Shown: positions 26,440-38,387, counted from the first letter of the stretch. The stretch is 64,000 nucleotides of DNA from AWTP1-13 sp963775835 (GCA_963775835.1 CAVZKV010000015.1:372001-436000), one strand, 5' to 3'. A program made the numbers and translations. The notes: a model not told the origin generated them from the sequence alone.

Positions 26440-27630
26440 ATGCCCGAGACCGACATCCGTCAGTTCAATATCAATTTTGGTCCACAACATCCGGCCGCGC
26501 ATGGCGTGCTGCGCCTGGTGCTCGAGCTCGACGGCGAGGTGGTGACGCGTGTCGATCCGCACATCGGCCTGTTGCACCGCGGCACCGAAAAACTGATCGA
26601 GCACAAGACCTACCTGCAGGCGATCGGCTATTTCGACCGCCTCGACTACGTGGCCCCGATGAACCAAGAGCACGCCTTCTGCCTCGCCGGCGAAAGGCTG
26701 CTCGAGATCACGGTGCCGCGGCGGGCGCAGCTCATTCGCGTGCTTTATTGCGAAATCGGCCGACTGCTGTCGCATCTCCTCAACGTCACCACGCAGGCGA
26801 TGGACGTCGGCGCTCTGACCCCACCGCTATGGGGTTTCGAAGAGCGCGAGAAGCTGATGGTGTTCTACGAGCGCGCTTCGGGCAGCCGGATGCACGCCAC
26901 GTACTTTCGCTTTGGCGGCGTGCACCAGGATCTCCCGCCCCGCCTGATCGAGGACATTGCCAAGTTCTGCGAGACGCACCCCAAGGTCCTCGACGACATC
27001 GAGGACCTGCTCACCGACAACCGCATCTTCAAGCAGCGCAACGTCGACATCGGCGTCGTGAAACTTGCCGACTGCCTGCGCTGGGGGTTCTCGGGCGTGA
27101 TGCTGCGCGGCTCGGGTGCCGCCTGGGATCTGCGCAAGGCGCAGCCCTACGAATGCTATTCGGAACTCGATTTCGACATTCCGATCGGCAAGAATGGCGA
27201 CAACTACGATCGCTATTGCCTCCGGGTGGAGGAGATGCGCCAAGCCGTGCGCATCATGCGGCAATGCTGTGAAAAGCTGATGTCGGCCGACGGGACTGGC
27301 CCGCACGTGAGCGATGACAAGAAAGTGACCCCGCCCAAACGCGGTGAGATGAAGCGCTCCATGGAAGCGTTGATCCATCACTTCAAGCTTTACACCGAGG
27401 GCTTTCACGTTCCCCCCGGCGAAGTATATGCCGCCGTCGAGGCGCCGAAGGGGGAGTTCGGCGTCTATCTGGTCTCGGACGGCAGCAACCGGCCCTACCG
27501 TTGCAAGATCCGCGCGCCGGGCTTTCCGCACCTGCAAGCCATGGACTTTATGAACCGGGGGCACATGCTGGCCGATGTGTCGGCCATCCTTGGCTCCCTC
27601 GATATCGTCTTCGGCGAGATCGACCGCTAA
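26440..27630 (+). CDS. nuoD: NADH-quinone oxidoreductase subunit D
   Basis: A 396-residue 49-kDa subunit forming the quinone cavity with NuoB. The N-terminal INFGPQHPAAHGVLRLVLEL loop contains the quinone-binding His of the HPAAHG element, and GLLHRGTEKL carries another conserved His. The usual C-terminus GSLDIVFGEIDR is intact. It follows nuoC by two bases. A GC hairpin (27635-27652) lies just after its stop. Confidence 0.97.
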   Translation: MPETDIRQFNINFGPQHPAAHGVLRLVLELDGEVVTRVDPHIGLLHRGTEKLIEHKTYLQAIGYFDRLDYVAPMNQEHAFCLAGERLLEITVPRRAQLIRVLYCEIGRLLSHLLNVTTQAMDVGALTPPLWGFEEREKLMVFYERASGSRMHATYFRFGGVHQDLPPRLIEDIAKFCETHPKVLDDIEDLLTDNRIFKQRNVDIGVVKLADCLRWGFSGVMLRGSGAAWDLRKAQPYECYSELDFDIPIGKNGDNYDRYCLRVEEMRQAVRIMRQCCEKLMSADGTGPHVSDDKKVTPPKRGEMKRSMEALIHHFKLYTEGFHVPPGEVYAAVEAPKGEFGVYLVSDGSNRPYRCKIRAPGFPHLQAMDFMNRGHMLADVSAILGSLDIVFGEIDR

Positions 27631-27675
27631 ACCCGCGGGCCGGCGGGCCCGCCGCAGCCGGACGGGGCGCGTTAC

Positions 27676-28077
27676 GTGAGCGCGGCAAAGTCACAAAAAG
27701 CGACCGTTCTCCTGGTGGCGGCGGCCGTCGTTACTGGCACCGTCTTCGGCGTCATCGGCCTGCGCTATCTCCTGATCCCTAAGTCGGCGGCGCGCACCTT
27801 CGGGGTCCCGGGCCGGCCGGCTGGGCATGAGCTTTACTACATCATTGGCCTGCGCAACCTGTGGCTGGCCGCGCTCGCAATCGGCCTGGCAGTGCTGCGC
27901 CAGTGGCATGGCTTGGCCCTCTGGTTCGCCACCGGCACCGCCGTGTGCTTCGCCGACGCGCTGATCGCCGCCAATTCCACGGCAAAGGTGCCGCAGGTGG
28001 CCTTCCACCTCGCCTGTGGCCTCGGCTGGGCCCTGCTGGCCACCGTCGTGTGGCGCCGTGCCAGCAAGGGGCGCTGA
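27676..28077 (+). CDS. DUF4267-type small membrane protein inside the nuo operon
   Basis: A 133-residue protein with four predicted helices (about 9-30, 52-75, 80-98, 108-126). The Gly/Arg loop FGVIGLRYLLIPKSAARTFG and IIGLRNLWLA fit DUF4267. The start is GTG at 27676. It is not a Complex I subunit. It sits between nuoD and nuoE, with hairpin GCGGGCC/GGCCCGC upstream and 129 bases before nuoE, so it breaks the otherwise tight operon. It may be co-transcribed. Role unknown. Confidence 0.78.
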   Translation: MSAAKSQKATVLLVAAAVVTGTVFGVIGLRYLLIPKSAARTFGVPGRPAGHELYYIIGLRNLWLAALAIGLAVLRQWHGLALWFATGTAVCFADALIAANSTAKVPQVAFHLACGLGWALLATVVWRRASKGR

Positions 28078-28206
28078 GCCGAGCGCACTTTGCCGCGCTC
28101 GTTCCGCCTTGGCATCGTTCTAAAGACGGGCGACAAGCACCAAATCAGCCCTTATAAGGGGGCCGCCACAATTCCGCCTCCGCCGCTCGGAGCCCGCTGA
28201 GCCCCA

Positions 28207-28824
28207 ATGTCTGTCCGCAGACTTGACCCTCATCAGCCCGCCAGCTTCGCCTTCACGCCCGAGAACGAGGCGTGGGCCAAGGCCACGATCGCCAAGTATC
28301 CGCCGGGCAAGCAGGCCTCGGCCGTCCTCCCGCTGCTGTGGCGGGCGCAGGAGCAGCATGCGGGCTGGTTGCCCGAGCCGGCCATCCGCCTGGTCGCCGA
28401 CATGCTCGGCATGGCCCACATTCGCGTCTACGAGGTGGCGACCTTCTACACCATGTTCCAGCTTTCCCCGGTGGGAAAGAAGGCGCACGTGCAGGTGTGC
28501 GGCACCACGCCGTGTATGCTGCGGGGCGCCGAAGCCCTGGTTGAGGTGTGCCGGCGGCGCATTCATGCCGATCCACACCACCTCTCCCCCGACGGGGATT
28601 TCTCCTGGGAAGAGGTCGAGTGCCTCGGCGCCTGCGCCAATGCGCCCATGGTGCAGATTTGGAAGGATACCTATGAGGATCTGACACCGGACCTGTTTGA
28701 GAAGGTGTTGGACGGATTTGCCAGCGGCACACCTCCCAAAGCTGGCTCGCAGATTGGCCGTCAGGCGTCGTGTCCGGCAGGAGGGCCAACCACGCTCAAA
28801 GACTTGGCCAAGGCCGGAACGTAG
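28207..28824 (+). CDS. nuoE: NADH-quinone oxidoreductase subunit E
   Basis: A 205-residue thioredoxin-fold subunit binding the N1a [2Fe-2S] cluster. The ligand Cys residues lie in VQVCGTTPCMLRG and ECLGACANAPM. The preceding helical block VYEVATFYTMFQLSPVGK is typical. The C-terminal 30 residues are a flexible extension (GSQIGRQASCPAGGPTTLKD) as in mitochondrial-type 24-kDa subunits. nuoF follows after 14 bases. Confidence 0.96.
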   Translation: MSVRRLDPHQPASFAFTPENEAWAKATIAKYPPGKQASAVLPLLWRAQEQHAGWLPEPAIRLVADMLGMAHIRVYEVATFYTMFQLSPVGKKAHVQVCGTTPCMLRGAEALVEVCRRRIHADPHHLSPDGDFSWEEVECLGACANAPMVQIWKDTYEDLTPDLFEKVLDGFASGTPPKAGSQIGRQASCPAGGPTTLKDLAKAGT

Positions 28825-28838
28825 GGGGTGCTAGCGTC

Positions 28839-30125
28839 GTGGCTCTACAGGACAAGGACCGGATTTTCCGCAATCTTTACGGCTTCCAGGACTGGAAGCT
28901 GGCCGGGGCTAAGGCGCGCGGCGCCTGGGACGGCAGCAAGGCGCTGATCGAAAAAGGTCACGACGCCATCATCGCCGAAATCAAGAATTCGGGCCTGCGC
29001 GGCCGCGGCGGGGCGGGATTTCCGACCGGCCTCAAGTGGTCCTTCATGCCCAAGAGCGATCCGCGCCCCAGCTACCTCGTGATCAATGCCGACGAGTCGG
29101 AGCCCGGCTCCTGCAAGGATCGCGAGATCATGCGGCACGATCCGCACCTGTTGATCGAGGGCGCCTTGCTGGCGTCGTTCGCGATGCGGGCGCATAGCTG
29201 TTACACCTACGTACGCGGCGAATTCGTGCGCGAGCGCGAGCGCCTGGAGGCGGCCGTCGCGGAGGCCTACGAGGCCAAGCTGATCGGCAAGAACAATGTG
29301 CACGGCTGGGACTTCGACTTTATCGTGCACCACGGCGCCGGTGCCTACATCTGCGGCGAGGAAACCGCGCTGCTGGAAAGCCTCGAGGGCAAGAAAGGCC
29401 AGCCCCGCCTGAAGCCGCCCTTCCCCGCCAACACCGGCCTCTACGGCGCCCCCACCACCGTCAACAACGTCGAATCGATCGCGGTGGTGCCCGACATCCT
29501 GCGCCGCGGCGCGACCTGGTTTGCCGGCTTCGGCAAGCCCAACAACACCGGCACTAAGCTGTTTCAGATCTCGGGCCACGTCGAGCAACCGTGCGTGGTC
29601 GAAGAAGAGATGGGCATCGGCCTGCGCGAATTGCTCGAGCGCCACGCCGGCGGCGTGCGCGGCGGTTGGGACAATCTGTTGGCCGTCATCCCCGGCGGCT
29701 CGTCGATGCCGTGCCTGCCAGCCAACATCTGCCAGGACCTGACGCTCGATTTCGACGCCCTGTCCAAGCTCAAGTCGGGCATGGGCACGGCGGCCGTGAT
29801 CGTGATGGACAAGTCGACCGACATCATCGCCGCCATCCGCCGCATCGCCTACTTCTACAAGCACGAGAGCTGCGGTCAGTGCACGCCCTGTCGGGAGGGT
29901 TGCGGCTGGATGTGGCGCATGCTGCGCCGCATGGAGCTCGGCGAGGCCAGCAAGAGCGAGATCGATCTGTTGCAGGACATGACCACCAAAATCGAGGGCC
30001 ACACGATCTGCGCATTCGGCGACGGTGCCGCCTGGCCGGTGCAGGGACTGCTGCGTCACTTCCGCGGCGTGATCGAGGAGCGCATCGACCGGCACCAGGC
30101 CGCGCTGAAGCAGGCGGCGGAGTGA
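28839..30125 (+). CDS. nuoF: NADH-quinone oxidoreductase subunit F
   Basis: A 428-residue subunit that oxidises NADH via FMN and passes electrons to the N3 cluster. GRGGAGFPTGLKWSF is the glycine-rich NADH/FMN loop, GAYICGEETALLESLEG the FMN contact, and ESCGQCTPCREG plus GHTICAFG supply the [4Fe-4S] cysteines. The start is GTG at 28839, after AGGGGGTGC; the longer frame to 28770 would overlap nuoE. A 1129-codon open frame on the opposite strand here is a GC-codon artefact. Confidence 0.96.
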   Translation: MALQDKDRIFRNLYGFQDWKLAGAKARGAWDGSKALIEKGHDAIIAEIKNSGLRGRGGAGFPTGLKWSFMPKSDPRPSYLVINADESEPGSCKDREIMRHDPHLLIEGALLASFAMRAHSCYTYVRGEFVRERERLEAAVAEAYEAKLIGKNNVHGWDFDFIVHHGAGAYICGEETALLESLEGKKGQPRLKPPFPANTGLYGAPTTVNNVESIAVVPDILRRGATWFAGFGKPNNTGTKLFQISGHVEQPCVVEEEMGIGLRELLERHAGGVRGGWDNLLAVIPGGSSMPCLPANICQDLTLDFDALSKLKSGMGTAAVIVMDKSTDIIAAIRRIAYFYKHESCGQCTPCREGCGWMWRMLRRMELGEASKSEIDLLQDMTTKIEGHTICAFGDGAAWPVQGLLRHFRGVIEERIDRHQAALKQAAE

Positions 30126-30128
30126 GCA

Positions 30129-32240
30129 ATGCCGAAGCAACTCATCATCGACGGCACCCCGATCGAGGTCGAGGACGGCATCACCTTGATCCAGGCCTGT
30201 GAGCAGGCCGGCGTGGAAATTCCTCGCTTCTGCTATCACGAGCGCCTGTCGATCGCCGGCAACTGCCGCATGTGCCTGGTCGAGGTGCAGGGCATGCCGA
30301 AACCGGCGGCCTCCTGCGCCATGGGGGTCAACGATCTGCCGCCGAACAAGGACGGCAGTGCAAAGATCATCAACACCAAGACGCCGATGGTGAAGAAGGC
30401 GCGCGAAGGCGTCATGGAGTTCCTGCTCATCAACCATCCGCTCGACTGCCCGATCTGCGACCAGGGCGGCGAGTGCGATCTGCAGGACCAGGCGATGGCC
30501 TACGGCATGGGAGGCTCGCGCTACGTCGAGAATAAGCGCGCGGTCGATGAGAAGTACTTGGGTCCCCTGATCAAGACGTTCATGACGCGCTGCATTCAAT
30601 GCACGCGCTGCGTGCGTTACATGACCGAAGTGGCCGGTGTGGAAGAATTGGGTGCGATTGGCCGCGGCGAGGACATGGAGATTACCACCTACCTCGAACG
30701 CGGCATGATGTCGGAGCTGTCGGCCAACGTCGTCGACCTGTGTCCGGTCGGCGCGCTCACGCATCGGCCGTGGGCCTTCGTGGCACGGCCCTGGGAACTG
30801 CGCAAAACCGAAAGCGTCGACGTCATGGACGCGGTGGGCTCGGCCATCCGGGTGGACTGCCGCGGCCGCGAGGTCGTGCGCATCCTGCCGCGCAACAACG
30901 ATGCGGTGAACGAGGAATGGATTTCCGACAAGACGCGGCACGTGGCCGACGGCTTGCGCATCCAGCGCCTCGACCAACCCTATCTTCGCCACGACGGCGC
31001 CCTGCGGCCGGCCGGCTGGGACGAGGTGCTGGCGCTGGTTGCCGGCAAGCTTGCGGGCACGGCAGCAGAGCGCATCGGCGCCATCGCGGGCGATCTGGCG
31101 GGCGCCGAGGAGATGTTTGCCCTGAAAGACCTGCTCGCTCGCTTGCGCTGCCGAAACCTGGATTGTCGCCAGGACGGCGCCAAACTCGATCCCGGTCTCG
31201 GTCGCGCCAGCTATCTGTTCAATTCGAGCATCGAAGGCATCGAGCGGGCCGATGCCATCCTCATGATCGGCGCCAACCCGCGGCTCGAGGCCGCCGTGCT
31301 CAACTCGCGCATCCGCAAGCGCTGGCGGCAAGGCAACCTCGCCGTCGCCGTGATCGGCGAGGCGGCGGACCTGACCTATCCTTACGACTACCTCGGCGCC
31401 GGGCCGCAGACCCTCAAGGACGTCGCCGACGGCAAGCACAGCTTTGCCGGCGTGCTGACGCAAGCGAAACAGCCGATGATCATCGTCGGGGCTAGCGCGG
31501 CGGCGCGCTCCGACGGGGTTGGCGTCTTGTCGGCGGCGGCGGCAATCGCCTTGCGCGCGGCGGCAGGCAAGGAGCCCGGCTGGAACGCCTTTAACGTTCT
31601 CCATACGGCGGCCTCGCGCGTGGCGGGCCTTGATCTGGGCTTCGTCCCCGGCGACGGCGGCCTCGATGTTGCCGGCATGCTGTTGGCCGCCGCCGGGGGA
31701 GCGCTCGACGTGCTCTATCTCTTGGGCGCCGACGAGATCGATATGGCGGCGATCGGCGACAAGGCCTTCGTCGTCTATCAGGGCAGTCACGGGGACGCCG
31801 GCGCCCATCGCGCCGACGTCGTGCTGCCGGGCGCGACCTACACGGAAAAGGCTGCCACCTACGTCAATCTCGAGGGACGGGCGCAGCTGACGAGCCGGGC
31901 CGCTTTCGCGCCGGGCGAGGCCAAGGAGGATTGGGCGATCATTCGCGCCCTGTCGGCCCACGCCGGCCACACGCTCCCCTACGATCGGCCGCAGGCCCTG
32001 CGCGCGGCCATGGCGAAGGTGGCACCGCAGCTCATGCGCTTGGAAGGCATGGTCGGTGCCGACTTGGCCGGCGTCGCCGCCTTGGCGGCGCGTCGGGGCC
32101 CGCTCGCGCCCGATCCATTCGTTGCCACCACGCGCGACTTTTACCTCACCAACCCGATCGCGCGGGCCTCCAGCATCATGGCCGAGCTCAGCGCCTTGAA
32201 GAAGAGTTGGGATAAAGACACGACGGGGACGCATGGCTAG
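30129..32240 (+). CDS. nuoG: NADH-quinone oxidoreductase subunit G
   Basis: A 703-residue 75-kDa subunit. The N-terminal ferredoxin fold has Cys35, Cys46 and Cys49 (CYHERLSIAGNCRMC). The next module has DCPICDQGGECDLQDQ, and the 4Fe-4S part has RCIQCTRCVRYMTEVAG. A molybdopterin-oxidoreductase-like domain follows to the end but lacks a cofactor, as usual. The N7 cluster Cys set was not seen, so the chain probably has N1b, N4 and N5 only. It starts 3 bases after nuoF and overlaps nuoH by 8. Confidence 0.96.
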   Translation: MPKQLIIDGTPIEVEDGITLIQACEQAGVEIPRFCYHERLSIAGNCRMCLVEVQGMPKPAASCAMGVNDLPPNKDGSAKIINTKTPMVKKAREGVMEFLLINHPLDCPICDQGGECDLQDQAMAYGMGGSRYVENKRAVDEKYLGPLIKTFMTRCIQCTRCVRYMTEVAGVEELGAIGRGEDMEITTYLERGMMSELSANVVDLCPVGALTHRPWAFVARPWELRKTESVDVMDAVGSAIRVDCRGREVVRILPRNNDAVNEEWISDKTRHVADGLRIQRLDQPYLRHDGALRPAGWDEVLALVAGKLAGTAAERIGAIAGDLAGAEEMFALKDLLARLRCRNLDCRQDGAKLDPGLGRASYLFNSSIEGIERADAILMIGANPRLEAAVLNSRIRKRWRQGNLAVAVIGEAADLTYPYDYLGAGPQTLKDVADGKHSFAGVLTQAKQPMIIVGASAAARSDGVGVLSAAAAIALRAAAGKEPGWNAFNVLHTAASRVAGLDLGFVPGDGGLDVAGMLLAAAGGALDVLYLLGADEIDMAAIGDKAFVVYQGSHGDAGAHRADVVLPGATYTEKAATYVNLEGRAQLTSRAAFAPGEAKEDWAIIRALSAHAGHTLPYDRPQALRAAMAKVAPQLMRLEGMVGADLAGVAALAARRGPLAPDPFVATTRDFYLTNPIARASSIMAELSALKKSWDKDTTGTHG

Positions 32241-33309
32241 CGGCTGGCTCTGGAGCGATCTCTGGCAGGCCTATCTGTGGCCGCTGCTGCGCATGGTGCT
32301 GGAAAGCCTGGTGCTTCTGGTGCTGCTGCTCGTCACCATCGCCTTTCTGCTGCTGATGGACCGCAAGGTCTGGGCGGCCGTGCAGCTGCGTCGCGGCCCC
32401 AACGTGGTGGGTCCTTTCGGCCTACTGCAGTCGTTCGCCGACCTGTTGAAGTTTGTGCTGAAGGAACCGTTGATTCCGGCCGGCGCCGACAAGGCCGTGT
32501 TCCTGTTGGCACCGCTGGTGGGCTCCGTGCTGGCCTTGGCGGCCTGGGCGGTCATCCCCCTCAACGAGAACAGCTGGGGTCGCTGGGTCATCTCGGACAT
32601 CAACGTCGGGGTGCTCTATCTGTTCGCCATTTCCTCCCTCGGCGTCTACGGCGTCATCATGGGCGGCTGGGCATCGAACTCGAAATATCCCTTTCTCGGC
32701 GCGCTCCGATCGGCCGCGCAAATGGTGTCCTACGAGGTCTCGATCGGTTTTGTGATCATCACGGTGCTGTTGGTGGTGGGCTCGCTTAATCTGACCGAGA
32801 TCGTCAATGCGCAGAAGGTCGGGATCGGCACCCGGCTCGGCTTGGTGAACTCGCTGCTCGATTGGAACTGGCTGCCGCTGTTCCCGATGTTCATCGTCTT
32901 CTTCATCTCGGCGCTGGCGGAAACCAACCGCCCGCCCTTTGATCTGCCGGAGGCGGAATCGGAGCTGGTGGCGGGGTTTGCCGTCGAGTATTCCTCCACG
33001 CCTTACCTGCTCTTCATGCTTGGCGAATACGTCGCCATCGTCACCATGTGCGCGCTGACCACCATCATGTTCCTCGGCGGCTGGTTGCCGCCGCTTGATG
33101 TGGCCCCGCTCAATTGGGTGCCCGGACTGATTTGGTTCCTGCTCAAGGTCGTGTTCGTCTTCTTCATGTTCGCCATGGTGAAGGCGTTTGTGCCGCGCTA
33201 CCGCTACGACCAGCTCATGCGCTTGGGCTGGAAAGTGTTCCTGCCGCTGTCACTGTTCATGGTGGTTGCGGTCGCCGCCGTGCTCCAGTACTTCGAACTT
33301 GCGCCGTGA
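32233..33309 (+). CDS. nuoH: NADH-quinone oxidoreductase subunit H
   Basis: A 358-residue membrane subunit with about eight helices linking the quinone site to the pump arm. MDRKVWAAVQLRRGPNVVGP is the N-terminal signature and AETNRPPFDLPEAESELVAG the conserved acidic loop. Starts ATG at 32233 behind GGGGACGC and overlaps nuoG. Confidence 0.97.
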   Translation: MASGWLWSDLWQAYLWPLLRMVLESLVLLVLLLVTIAFLLLMDRKVWAAVQLRRGPNVVGPFGLLQSFADLLKFVLKEPLIPAGADKAVFLLAPLVGSVLALAAWAVIPLNENSWGRWVISDINVGVLYLFAISSLGVYGVIMGGWASNSKYPFLGALRSAAQMVSYEVSIGFVIITVLLVVGSLNLTEIVNAQKVGIGTRLGLVNSLLDWNWLPLFPMFIVFFISALAETNRPPFDLPEAESELVAGFAVEYSSTPYLLFMLGEYVAIVTMCALTTIMFLGGWLPPLDVAPLNWVPGLIWFLLKVVFVFFMFAMVKAFVPRYRYDQLMRLGWKVFLPLSLFMVVAVAAVLQYFELAP

Positions 33310-33320
33310 GAGAAAGCCCC

Positions 33321-33812
33321 ATGGCTGGTGTTGCACAAGCTGTCAACTCGCTCCTCTTGAAGGAGTTCGCCTCGGCCCTGTGGCTGTCGCTGCGCTACTT
33401 CTTCAAGCCGAAAGCCACGCTCAACTATCCCTTCGAGAAAGGCCCCTTGTCGCCGCGTTTTCGGGGCGAGCATGCGCTGCGCCGCTATCCCAACGGCGAG
33501 GAGCGCTGCATTGCCTGCAAGCTATGCGAGGCGATTTGCCCGGCGCAGGCGATCACCATCGAGGCGGGACCGCGGCGCAACGATGGCACGCGGCGCACCA
33601 CGCGTTACGACATCGACATGGTCAAATGCATCTATTGCGGCCTGTGCCAGGAGGCCTGCCCGGTCGATGCCATCGTCGAGGGGCCAAACTTCGAGTACGC
33701 CACCGAGACGCGCGAGGAGCTCTATTACGACAAGGAGCGCCTGCTCGCCAACGGCGACCGCTGGGAGCGCGAGATCGCCAAAGCCATCGAACTCGACGCG
33801 CCCTTCAGATGA
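33321..33812 (+). CDS. nuoI: NADH-quinone oxidoreductase subunit I
   Basis: A 163-residue 8Fe ferredoxin subunit. Two 4Fe-4S sets, CIACKLCEAICP and CIYCGLCQEACP, hold clusters N6a and N6b. The N-terminal amphipathic helix (SLLLKEFASALWLSLRYFF) lies on the membrane. The internal ATG at 33321, after GAGAGAAAGCCCC, is the right start; the frame from 33114 is an overlap artefact. Confidence 0.97.
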   Translation: MAGVAQAVNSLLLKEFASALWLSLRYFFKPKATLNYPFEKGPLSPRFRGEHALRRYPNGEERCIACKLCEAICPAQAITIEAGPRRNDGTRRTTRYDIDMVKCIYCGLCQEACPVDAIVEGPNFEYATETREELYYDKERLLANGDRWEREIAKAIELDAPFR

Positions 33813-33819
33813 GGTGGCA

Positions 33820-34467
33820 ATGCTAGCGGCGGCCTTCTTTTATTTGTTTGCGGCCATGACCGTGGCGTCGGGCGCCATGGTGATCGTGGCGCGCAACCCC
33901 GTGCACGCCGTGCTGTTCTTGATCCTGGCGTTCTTCAACGCCGCCGGGCTGTTCGTGCTGCTCGGGGCCGAATTCCTGGCCATGATCCTGGTGGTGGTCT
34001 ACGTCGGTGCGGTGGCGGTGCTGTTCCTCTTCGTGGTGATGATGCTCGACGTCGACTTCGCCGAACTGAGGGCCGGCTTCATCAAGAATGCGCCGCTCGG
34101 GGCCATGATCGGCCTCATTCTTTTGGCCGAGCTGATCTTTGTGCTCGGCGTCCATATCATCGACCCGGGCGCGCTCGCCGCCCCGGCCGCGCCGATTCCC
34201 ACCAGCGGCTCGGGCATCACCAATACCGAGGCGATCGGGCGCGTGCTCTACACCAAATACGTCTACTATTTTCAGGGGGCGGGGCTGATCCTGTTGGTCG
34301 CCATGATCGGCGCCATCGTGCTGACGCTGCGCCACAAGGAAGGCGTGAAACGCCAGTCGATCGCCCGGCAAGTGGCACGCCGGAAGGCGACGGCGATGGA
34401 CATCGTCAAGGTCAAACCCGGGGATGCCGTCATCCCCGAGGTGGCCATTGTCGATGAGCGCGGCTGA
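33820..34467 (+). CDS. nuoJ: NADH-quinone oxidoreductase subunit J
   Basis: A 215-residue membrane subunit with five helices. VVVYVGAVAVLFLFVVMMLD is the conserved third-helix segment with the pi-bulge of Complex I. A longer soluble C-terminal tail (about 165-215) is typical of alphaproteobacteria. ATG at 33820 is seven bases after the nuoI stop, preceded by GAGGTGGCA. Confidence 0.96.
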   Translation: MLAAAFFYLFAAMTVASGAMVIVARNPVHAVLFLILAFFNAAGLFVLLGAEFLAMILVVVYVGAVAVLFLFVVMMLDVDFAELRAGFIKNAPLGAMIGLILLAELIFVLGVHIIDPGALAAPAAPIPTSGSGITNTEAIGRVLYTKYVYYFQGAGLILLVAMIGAIVLTLRHKEGVKRQSIARQVARRKATAMDIVKVKPGDAVIPEVAIVDERG

Positions 34468-34478
34468 GGAATAGCGCA

Positions 34479-34787
34479 ATGGCCATTCAGCTTGGGCACT
34501 ACCTGACGGTTGCCGCGATCCTCTTCACGCTCGGCATTTTCGGCATCTTCCTCAACCGCAAGAACGTCATTGTTATCCTGATGTCGATTGAGCTGATGCT
34601 GCTCGCCGTCAACATCAACCTGGTCGCTTTTTCCGCCTTCATGGGGGACCTCGTCGGCCAGGTGTTCGCGTTGTTTGTTTTGACCGTGGCGGCAGGGGAG
34701 GCGGCCATTGGCCTTGCCATCGTCGTCGTCTACTTCCGCAATCGCGGCTCGATCGCGGTGGAAGACATCAACATGATGAAGGGCTGA
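34479..34787 (+). CDS. nuoK: NADH-quinone oxidoreductase subunit K
   Basis: A 102-residue three-helix subunit. The second helix carries the essential Glu in MSIELMLLAVNINLVAFS, and AAGEAAIGLAIVVVYFR has the third-helix Glu. Both are proton-path residues. It follows nuoJ by 11 bases. Confidence 0.97.
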   Translation: MAIQLGHYLTVAAILFTLGIFGIFLNRKNVIVILMSIELMLLAVNINLVAFSAFMGDLVGQVFALFVLTVAAGEAAIGLAIVVVYFRNRGSIAVEDINMMKG

Positions 34788-34788
34788 G

Positions 34789-34883
34789 ATGGGTAAGATC
34801 CACAAGGCGTGGGCCGCTTCCGCCCGCCGTGGCCGGCGCGGCTCCGGCAACGGCCGCAGCGGCAATGCAGCCAGAGCAAGCCG

Positions 34884-34887
<4 letters not shown>
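34789..34887 (+). CDS. 32-residue Arg/Gly-rich ORF between nuoK and nuoL
   Basis: The ATG is one base after the nuoK stop, and the TGA overlaps the nuoL ATG (ATGA), so it exactly fills the 96-base gap. The peptide begins MGKIHKAWAASARRGRRG and is strongly basic with no hydrophobic segment. It could be translated merely to couple nuoK and nuoL, or be chance. No homolog is known to me. Confidence 0.35.
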
Positions 34888-36832
<1,945 letters not shown>

Positions 36833-36836
<4 letters not shown>

Positions 36837-38335
36837 ACGCGACCGGCTTCAATATCCTGTCCCTGATTACCTTCTTCCCGCTGGCCGGGGCGCTTTTGAT
36901 CGCCACGCAAAATTCGGTGGCCAAGGGCAATGCCCGCTGGATCGCGCTTTACACGACGCTGTTTACCCTCGGCGCCTCGCTCTATCTGTGGGCGAACTTC
37001 GACTATGCCAACCCGGGCTTCCAGTTCGTGGAGGAGATGGAGTGGCTCGGCGCCTCCATTCGCTACAAGATGGGCGTCGACGGCATTTCGCTGCTGTTCA
37101 TCATTTTGACGGCCTTCTTGATGCCGCTTTGCATTTTGGCGAGCTGGGAAGCGATCCAAGACCGCGTCAAGGAGTACATGATCGCCTTCCTGCTGCTCGA
37201 GACGCTGATGCTCGGCGTGTTCTGCGCCCTGGATCTCATCCTGTTTTATCTGTTCTTCGAGGGCGGCCTGATCCCGATGTTCTTGATCATCGGCGTCTGG
37301 GGCGGCAAGCGGCGCGTGTACGCCAGCTTCAAATTCTTCCTCTACACGCTGCTGGGCTCGCTGTTGATGCTGCTCGCCATGATGGCGATGTACTGGCACG
37401 CCGGTACCACCGATATTGCGATCCTTCTCACCCACAAGTTTCCCCGCGAAATGCAAACCTGGCTGTGGCTGGCCTTCTTTGCCTCCTTTGCCGTGAAATT
37501 GCCGATGTGGCCGGTGCACACCTGGCTTCCCGACGCCCATGTGGAGGCGCCGACCGCCGGTTCGGTGATTCTGGCCGGCATTCTCCTAAAAATGGGGGGC
37601 TACGGCTTCCTGCGCTTTTCGCTGCCGATGTTTCCGCTGGCGAGCCAGGACTTTGCACCCCTGGTATTTGCGCTTTCGGTGGTGGCGATCATCTACACGT
37701 CGCTGGTGGCGCTGGCGCAGGAGGATGTCAAGAAGCTCATTGCCTACTCCTCGGTGGCCCACATGGGCTTCGTGACCATGGGCGTCTTTTCCTTCACCGT
37801 TCAGGGCGTCGACGGCGCCATCTTCCAGATGCTTTCGCACGGGCTGGTCTCGGCCGCCTTGTTCCTGTGCGTGGGCGTGGTCTACGACCGCATGCACACC
37901 CGGGAAATCGACGCCTATGGCGGCCTCGTCAATCGGATGCCGATCTACGCCTTCGTGTTCATGCTCTTCACCTTGGCCAACGTCGGTCTGCCCGGGACGT
38001 CTGGCTTTATCGGCGAATTCTTGACCCTGGTCGGGGCCTTCAAGGCCAACACCTGGGTTGCCTTCCTCGCCACCACCGGCGTGATCCTGTCGGTGGCCTA
38101 CGCGCTTTATCTTTATCGCCGCATGATGTTCGGCCCCCTGGAGAAGCGCAGCCTGCGGGCGATTGCCGACATGAACACCCGCGAGATCGTCGTGTTCGCG
38201 CCCTTGGTCTTGTTGGTTGTCCTGTTCGGCTTCTACCCGGCGCCGCTACTCGACGTCACGGCGGTGTCGGTCAAAAAGCTCGTCTCCAACTATGAGGCGT
38301 CGCTGAAGGCGCAACAGGCCGACAATGGGCGCTAA
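36833..38335 (+). CDS. nuoM: NADH-quinone oxidoreductase subunit M
   Basis: A 500-residue antiporter-like pump subunit. VHTWLPDAHVEAPTAGSVIL and LLLETLMLGVFCALDL are the hallmark helices, with the essential Glu and Lys present. It overlaps nuoL by four bases and ends 52 bases before nuoN. Confidence 0.97.
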
Positions 38336-38387
38336 CACAAGCCTTGGCTGCAGCGGGCGGCCGCAGGGAGCGTCAAGACGGTAGATC

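Noticed and set aside
28845..32234. A 1129-codon open frame on the minus strand opposite nuoF-nuoG
   Set aside because: It is antisense to two certain Complex I genes, has no start signal or domain and arises from GC-rich third positions.
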